Assembly (NCBI GenBank): GCA_019637635.1
Contig: JAHBVI010000073.1
Location: forward strand, 1 to 33,578
Direction: 5' to 3'
Length of the DNA stretch: 33,578 nt
Source: Anaerolineae bacterium
GTDB lineage: Bacteria > Chloroflexota > Anaerolineae > Promineifilales > Promineifilaceae
Part shown: in pieces, positions 29,844 through 33,578 of the stretch
Layout: each line of letters opens with the position of its first letter
Numbering within the stretch: the first letter of the stretch is position 1
Notes under the pieces: generated by a model
Seen by the model: the letters and a program-made list of their open reading frames with translations, nothing else
Databases searched by the model: none
Told to the model about the DNA's origin: nothing
Program-made: the position numbers and the translations under genes

Positions 29844-30653
29844 ATGACCAGTGTTGGCAAAGTATTCATTGTGGGCGCGGGGCCAGGCGACCCGGATTTG
29901 ATCACGGTGCGCGGGCTGCGGGCTTTGCAGCAGGCGGACGTGGTGTTGTATGACCGGCTGGCGAACCCGGCGCTGCTGCGCGAGATTCCGGCCCACGCCA
30001 AGACCATTTACGTGGGCAAGGGGGTGGGCCACAAGGCGTTTAGCCAGGCAGAAATTGAGTATATGCTCATTAGTGAGGCGCGGCTGGGGCAGGTAGTGGT
30101 GCGCTTGAAAGGGGGCGACCCTTTTGTCTTTGGGCGCGGCGGCGAGGAGTGCCAATCTTTGGCCGAAAATGGCATCCCGTTTGAGGTGATACCGGGCATT
30201 AGCAGCGCGTTGGCTGTGCCTGCCTACGCCGGGATTCCACTAACGCACCGGCAGACGGCGACTTCGTTCACGGTGATGACCGGGCACACGGCCGGGGAGG
30301 ATGCGTATGCCATTGATTGGGCGCGGATCCCGGCGCAAGGTACGCTGGTCATCTTGATGGGCGTGAAGCAGTTGGGGAAAATGGCGGTAGATTTGATGGC
30401 CCACGGCCGTGACCCCCACACCCCTGTCGCCATCATCGAACAGGGTACTACGACCGACCAGCGCACCATCACCGGTACATTGGCGGACATTGGGGCCATG
30501 GCCCAGGCGCAAGGGGTACGCGCCCCGGCGGTGATTGTGGTGGGCGAAGTGGCAGCGCTGCACCATCAATTGCGCTGGTTTGACCCGGCGATTACTTATC
30601 AGACCCAACCGACTGAACTCTTTGCGGAGCAGCCGACGTTTGTGGGGGATTGA
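29844..30653 (+). CDS. cobA: Uroporphyrinogen-III C-methyltransferase
   Basis: 269 residues from the ATG at 29844. Methylates uroporphyrinogen III twice to precorrin-2, the first step toward siroheme. Motifs in order: VFIVGAGPGDPDLITVRG (about 7-24), VLYDRL, VVRLKGGDPFVFGRGGEE, VIPGISSA, PLTHR and LMGVKQL, all diagnostic for SUMT. The start at 29844 has GGAGAA at a proper distance; an ATG at 29832 overlaps that site. It works with the precorrin-2 dehydrogenase at 31621-32259 to supply siroheme for the reductase upstream. Confidence 0.94.
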   Translation: MTSVGKVFIVGAGPGDPDLITVRGLRALQQADVVLYDRLANPALLREIPAHAKTIYVGKGVGHKAFSQAEIEYMLISEARLGQVVVRLKGGDPFVFGRGGEECQSLAENGIPFEVIPGISSALAVPAYAGIPLTHRQTATSFTVMTGHTAGEDAYAIDWARIPAQGTLVILMGVKQLGKMAVDLMAHGRDPHTPVAIIEQGTTTDQRTITGTLADIGAMAQAQGVRAPAVIVVGEVAALHHQLRWFDPAITYQTQPTELFAEQPTFVGD

Positions 30654-30664
30654 TTAGGAACAGT

Positions 30665-30727
30665 CGTGCCAGGCACACCGCAAACGGCTCTGGAAAACCC
30701 AAAACCTGAGGTGGTGTGCCTGGCACG
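30665..30727. repeat. CGTGCCAGGCACACC inverted repeat (variant D)
   Basis: Perfect 15-bp arms at 30665-30679 and 30713-30727. It shares the GTGCCAGGCA start with copies A-C but then differs (CACC instead of AGGGGC) and has an unrelated centre. Confidence 0.8.
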
Positions 30728-30739
30728 TGATAACGAAAC

Positions 30740-31540
30740 ATGATCAACCATATCTCCATCAAGACCATTGACACGCCGGTGCGGAACTGGAAACCGGCGA
30801 ACCTGGAAAACATTAACCGTCGCTTTGAGAACCGCCCGCCGGAGGAACTGCTGCGCTGGGCATTGGCGACGTATGGCGATTCGCTGGTGGTCGCCACCGG
30901 TTTTGGCGGGTCGGGCATTGTGCAAATGCACATGATCGCCCAATTCCGCCCTAAGACCACCTTTTTTTACCTGCAAACGGATTTGCTCTTCCCGGAGACG
31001 TTGGCGCTGCGCGACGAACTATCGGCGCGGTTGGGCATCCAGTTTACGGAAGTCCATTCGGGCTTGTCATTGGGCGAGCAGGCATACCAATACGGCCGTG
31101 ACCTGTGGGCGCGCAACCCGGACCTCTGCTGCCTGCTGCGCAAAGTGGAGCCGATGAAACAATTCCTGGCGGACAAACGGGCCTGGGTGACGGCCATTCG
31201 CCGCGACCAATCGCCCAGCCGGGCGCACACGCCGCTGGTGGATTGGGATTTTGCCAATGGGCTGATTAAGCTGGCCCCCCTGGCAGCATGGACAAAGGAG
31301 CAGGTGCAGGAGTACATTGATCGCCATAACCTGCCCTACAACAAGCTGCGTGATGCGGGCTATGGCTCGATTGGCTGTGTGCCCTGCACACGGCCGTTGC
31401 CGGCGGGCGAAACAGACGAACGCGCCGGTCGCTGGGCGGGCACGGACAAAATTGAGTGCGGCATTCACATTCAGCCAGATGGGAAAATTGTGCGTACCGG
31501 GCAGAAAAATGGCACGGCAAAAGTGCCTGTCGCTTTATAA
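30740..31540 (+). CDS. cysH: Adenylyl-/phosphoadenylyl-sulfate reductase CysH, [4Fe-4S] type
   Basis: 266 residues. Reduces activated sulfate to sulfite with thioredoxin. The modified PP-loop is ATGFGGSGIV (about 52-61). The cluster ligands are Cys130-Cys131 (DLCCLLRK) and Cys213-Cys216 (GCVPCTRP), which mark the iron-sulfur form that usually prefers APS. The catalytic Cys240 is in the ECGIH motif near the C-terminus. The sulfite formed is the substrate of the reductase at 26919. ATP sulfurylase and APS kinase genes are not in the window. The ribosome binding site is poor. Confidence 0.94.
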   Translation: MINHISIKTIDTPVRNWKPANLENINRRFENRPPEELLRWALATYGDSLVVATGFGGSGIVQMHMIAQFRPKTTFFYLQTDLLFPETLALRDELSARLGIQFTEVHSGLSLGEQAYQYGRDLWARNPDLCCLLRKVEPMKQFLADKRAWVTAIRRDQSPSRAHTPLVDWDFANGLIKLAPLAAWTKEQVQEYIDRHNLPYNKLRDAGYGSIGCVPCTRPLPAGETDERAGRWAGTDKIECGIHIQPDGKIVRTGQKNGTAKVPVAL

Positions 31541-31546
31541 TGTTGG

Positions 31547-31612
31547 GGAGATTGGAGATTAGAGATTGGAGATTGACGTCTCTTTAATCTCTAATCTCCA
31601 ATCTCCAATCTC
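31547..31612. repeat. GAGATT word-repeat hairpin
   Basis: A perfect 20-bp pairing (31548-31567 with 31586-31605; left arm GAGATTGGAGATTAGAGATT) within longer runs of the same words. Same family as 7355-7444. It fills the gap between cysH and the precorrin-2 dehydrogenase gene. Confidence 0.88.
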
Positions 31613-31620
31613 ATTTACCC

Positions 31621-32259
31621 ATGAACCCCTACCCTCTCTTTCTCATCAATTTACAAGACCGCCATTGCGTGGTGATTGGCGGCGGGCATGAGGCGGAACA
31701 CAAGGTCGCCGGGCTGCTGGAGGTGGCGGCGGCGGTGACGGTAATTGCGCCAGAACTGACGCCGACGCTGCAACAATGGGCGGACGACGGCCGTTTCGTC
31801 TGGCTAGACCGCGATTATGAAGCAGGCGACCTCAAGGGGGCATTTCTGGTCATTGCCGAGCGCACCGATGCCGGGCGTAATGCGGCCATTTATGAAGAGG
31901 CGGAGACGGAGCGGGCGCTGGTGAATGTGATGGATGACGTGGCCCACTGCAACGTGGTGGCGGGGTCAGTGGTGCGGCAGGGGCCGCTGGTGATTTCCAT
32001 TTCCACCAGCGGGGCCGCGCCCGCGCTGGCGGTGCGCCTGCGCCAGGAGTTTGAGGGGCGGTTTGACCCGGCGTATGGCACGTTTTTAGCCTGGATGGCG
32101 GCGTTACGGCCGTCCATCGCCGCCGCCTATCCCCAATTTGCCGAACGCAAACGGCGCTGGTATGAACTGGTGGATTCAGAAGTGTTGGCGCTGATTCGAG
32201 ACGGCCGTGAGGCGGAAGCGCGGCAGTTGATTGCGGACATTATGGGGGTGGAGATGTGA
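31621..32259 (+). CDS. Precorrin-2 dehydrogenase / sirohydrochlorin ferrochelatase
   Basis: 212 residues. Oxidises precorrin-2 to sirohydrochlorin with NAD and, in bifunctional members, inserts iron to give siroheme. The Rossmann loop CVVIGGGHEAEHKVAG (about 16-31) differs from the usual GGGxVA/G in carrying HEAEHK. Next come VTVIAPEL, DLKGAFLVIAERTD, VNVMDDVAHCNVVAGSVVRQGPL and ISTSGAAPALAVRLRQEFE, diagnostic for the CysG N-terminal/Met8/SirC family. It completes the siroheme pathway with the methyltransferase at 29844. The start directly follows the word repeat. Confidence 0.92.
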   Translation: MNPYPLFLINLQDRHCVVIGGGHEAEHKVAGLLEVAAAVTVIAPELTPTLQQWADDGRFVWLDRDYEAGDLKGAFLVIAERTDAGRNAAIYEEAETERALVNVMDDVAHCNVVAGSVVRQGPLVISISTSGAAPALAVRLRQEFEGRFDPAYGTFLAWMAALRPSIAAAYPQFAERKRRWYELVDSEVLALIRDGREAEARQLIADIMGVEM

Positions 32260-32288
32260 GAGGTGAGATGCAGATGCATATCACCCCC

Positions 32289-33083
32289 TCACCTGCTCAC
32301 CCCATCTTCCCCCAACTCCTCGCCATAACCAAATAGTTCCATATCCTGCCGGTACCGGGCAGCGGCCAACTGCGCCAGCGCAGGTGTGTACATTTCCGGG
32401 TAAGGTTTGTGGGGCGAAGGGTTGAAATGGGGCAGCGGCCCCATGTTGGCCTGCTGCCGGACAAACTCCCAATCTGAGGCCAACTGCTCAAAGCGACCCA
32501 CAAAATCCACGATGGGCGCGCCCTGCCGGTAGACAAAGGTGTGCTGCGAGCGAAAATGGCGGTCGGCACGGCCGTCGGAGATGGCAGCCACGGCCGTGAC
32601 AAACTCGGCAAAACTCATCTCCGGGTAAAAACGACGGCCGTAGCGCCAGAACAGCAGCGGCAGTTGCAACTGGCGTGCATACAGCACAATCTTCTGTGCA
32701 TAACAGGAAACCAGCCGGTCCAGCGGATGACGCACAAACGTAAAACGAAAATAATCGGTCAGGTCGGGCACGGCCGTTAAGGGCACAGTCTGGAAAGCGG
32801 CCTCATGGGGATCGGTGTAGGGCAGCCCGGCGGCGTCCGCCAGCGCCGCTTTAATCGAGCGGTTAGCCACTTTGGGCACAGGCACATAGAGCAATTTTTG
32901 GGCGGGCAGGAGGATGGCCGACGGCCGTTCCCAGGCGTAGCTGTACTCCAAAAACGGCACATAACGCGGCAGCGGCGAGCGCATAAACCACGCCCTGGCT
33001 GCCCTCGCTGCTTCCCTGGGTCTGCCTGATAATGACGCCATACCGCCGCATTGTAAAGCGGCTTGCACCATCGGCCAAATCAT
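32289..33083 (-). CDS. Sulfotransferase family 2 protein
   Basis: 264 residues of the PAPS-dependent sulfotransferase family 2 type. The 5'-phosphosulfate loop is VPVPKVANRSIKAAL and the 3'-phosphate motif is FRFTFVRHPLDRLVSCY. The acceptor is unknown, perhaps a surface glycan. It is convergent with the sulfur operon and would use PAPS, so the two compete for activated sulfate (inference). Start uncertain: the ATG at 33083 or that at 33041; neither has a clear ribosome binding site. Five ACGGCCGT copies fall inside this one gene. Confidence 0.87.
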   Translation of the reverse strand: MIWPMVQAALQCGGMASLSGRPREAARAARAWFMRSPLPRYVPFLEYSYAWERPSAILLPAQKLLYVPVPKVANRSIKAALADAAGLPYTDPHEAAFQTVPLTAVPDLTDYFRFTFVRHPLDRLVSCYAQKIVLYARQLQLPLLFWRYGRRFYPEMSFAEFVTAVAAISDGRADRHFRSQHTFVYRQGAPIVDFVGRFEQLASDWEFVRQQANMGPLPHFNPSPHKPYPEMYTPALAQLAAARYRQDMELFGYGEELGEDGVSR

Positions 33084-33097
33084 AGTTACACTACGCT

Positions 33098-33136
33098 CCC
33101 ATTCATAATTCCTAATTCATAATTCCTAATTCCTAA
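33098..33136. repeat. AATTCCTAATTCATAATT word repeat
   Basis: Tandem TAATTCATAATTCC words in the divergent gap between the sulfotransferase and MFS genes. Same words as the hairpin after nosZ (2350-2401), here with one arm only. Confidence 0.8.
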
Positions 33137-33138
33137 AC

Positions 33139-33578
33139 ATGGCAACCCCTACACTCTCCCCCCCAGAACCCACCACCATTGAAAAAATGCGCGGCCTGCG
33201 CTGGAGCATTGCCGGGGATTCGGCCAATACCGTTTTTGTCGAATTCACCTTCTTTGGCTCAGTCTTCATCCTCTTTCTGGATGCGCTGGCGTTGAGCAAA
33301 GGGCAAATCGGCATTGTGCTTTCGCTTTTTCCCTTCGCCGGTCTCATCGCCCCCTTCATTGCTCCACGAGTGGCCCGCTATGGTTACAAACGCACCTTCA
33401 TCACCTTTTGGGGCGTCCGTAAAATTTTCGCCGCTCTGTTGCTGCTGACGCCCTGGGTACTGGGTCAATTCGGCGAAAACGCCGCCATCCTCTTTGTGGC
33501 CTTTTGTACCGCCGCCTTTGCCCTCTGCCGCGCCACCGCCGAAACGGGCAAATATCCCTGGACACAAGAGTACGTGCC
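33139..33578 (+). CDS. MFS transporter, N-terminal part (cut by window end)
   Basis: The first 146 codons of a transporter. After a 15-residue polar start come RGLRWSIAGDSANTVFVEF and about four hydrophobic helices, with the helix 2-3 loop APRVARYGYKRTF typical of the major facilitator superfamily. The protein runs past the window, so length and substrate are unknown. The ATG at 33139 follows the AATTCCTAATT repeat and has no obvious ribosome binding site. Confidence 0.82.
   Translation, partial: MATPTLSPPEPTTIEKMRGLRWSIAGDSANTVFVEFTFFGSVFILFLDALALSKGQIGIVLSLFPFAGLIAPFIAPRVARYGYKRTFITFWGVRKIFAALLLLTPWVLGQFGENAAILFVAFCTAAFALCRATAETGKYPWTQEYV

Overview
The window looks like a chromosomal piece of an uncultured member of the Chloroflexota (Anaerolineae-like). 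The grounds are inference: moderately high GC, secreted proteins with Thr/Pro linkers, a VKOR-DsbA disulfide pair instead of DsbB, menaquinone chemistry, a clade II nitrous oxide reductase cluster, and intergenic DNA full of short-word hairpin repeats. No rRNA, tRNA, CRISPR array, transposase or phage gene was seen.

Layout. (1) 311-7685: a nitrous oxide reductase cluster, all on the + strand: nosZ, a four-helix NosB-like membrane protein, a fused nosD-nosF gene, nosY, nosL, a small lipoprotein cytochrome c and a DUF1858 protein. (2) 7842-9526: a decayed patch with a membrane protein gene split by an in-frame TGA, a C-terminal relic of an alpha-2-macroglobulin gene, and a 5'-truncated endonuclease/exonuclease/phosphatase gene. 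(3) 9568-11724: a secreted protein of unknown function and an MFS transporter, followed by a gene-free stretch holding a MITE-like element. (4) 12234-16444, - strand: methyltransferase, MenA, DUF4287/DUF5655 protein, type B carboxylesterase. (5) 16660-21550: DUF58 protein, two CBS-pair proteins, VKOR and DsbA, dihydroorotate dehydrogenase-like protein. (6) 21612-25401: a two-component system divergent from nrfHA (nitrite to ammonium). (7) 25549-26397: Ser/Thr kinase. (8) 26595-32259: an assimilatory sulfate reduction operon behind a promoter, a structured leader and an intrinsic terminator: siroheme reductase, unknown conserved protein, uroporphyrinogen-III methyltransferase, APS/PAPS reductase, precorrin-2 dehydrogenase. 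(9) 32289-33578: a sulfotransferase and the start of a second MFS transporter.

How the genes fit together. NosZ and NrfA are terminal reductases for N2O and nitrite. MenA helps make the menaquinone that NrfH would oxidise. VKOR and DsbA would form disulfides in exported proteins. The last operon makes both the siroheme cofactor and the reductases that take activated sulfate to sulfide. No NO-forming nitrite reductase is visible here, so this segment fits a DNRA plus N2O-reducing lifestyle.

The most unusual points are the NosD-NosF fusion, the extreme density of the palindrome ACGGCCGT (about 70 copies), several families of intergenic inverted repeats that also supply the ends of some proteins, and the hidden gene relics around 8.4-9.5 kb.
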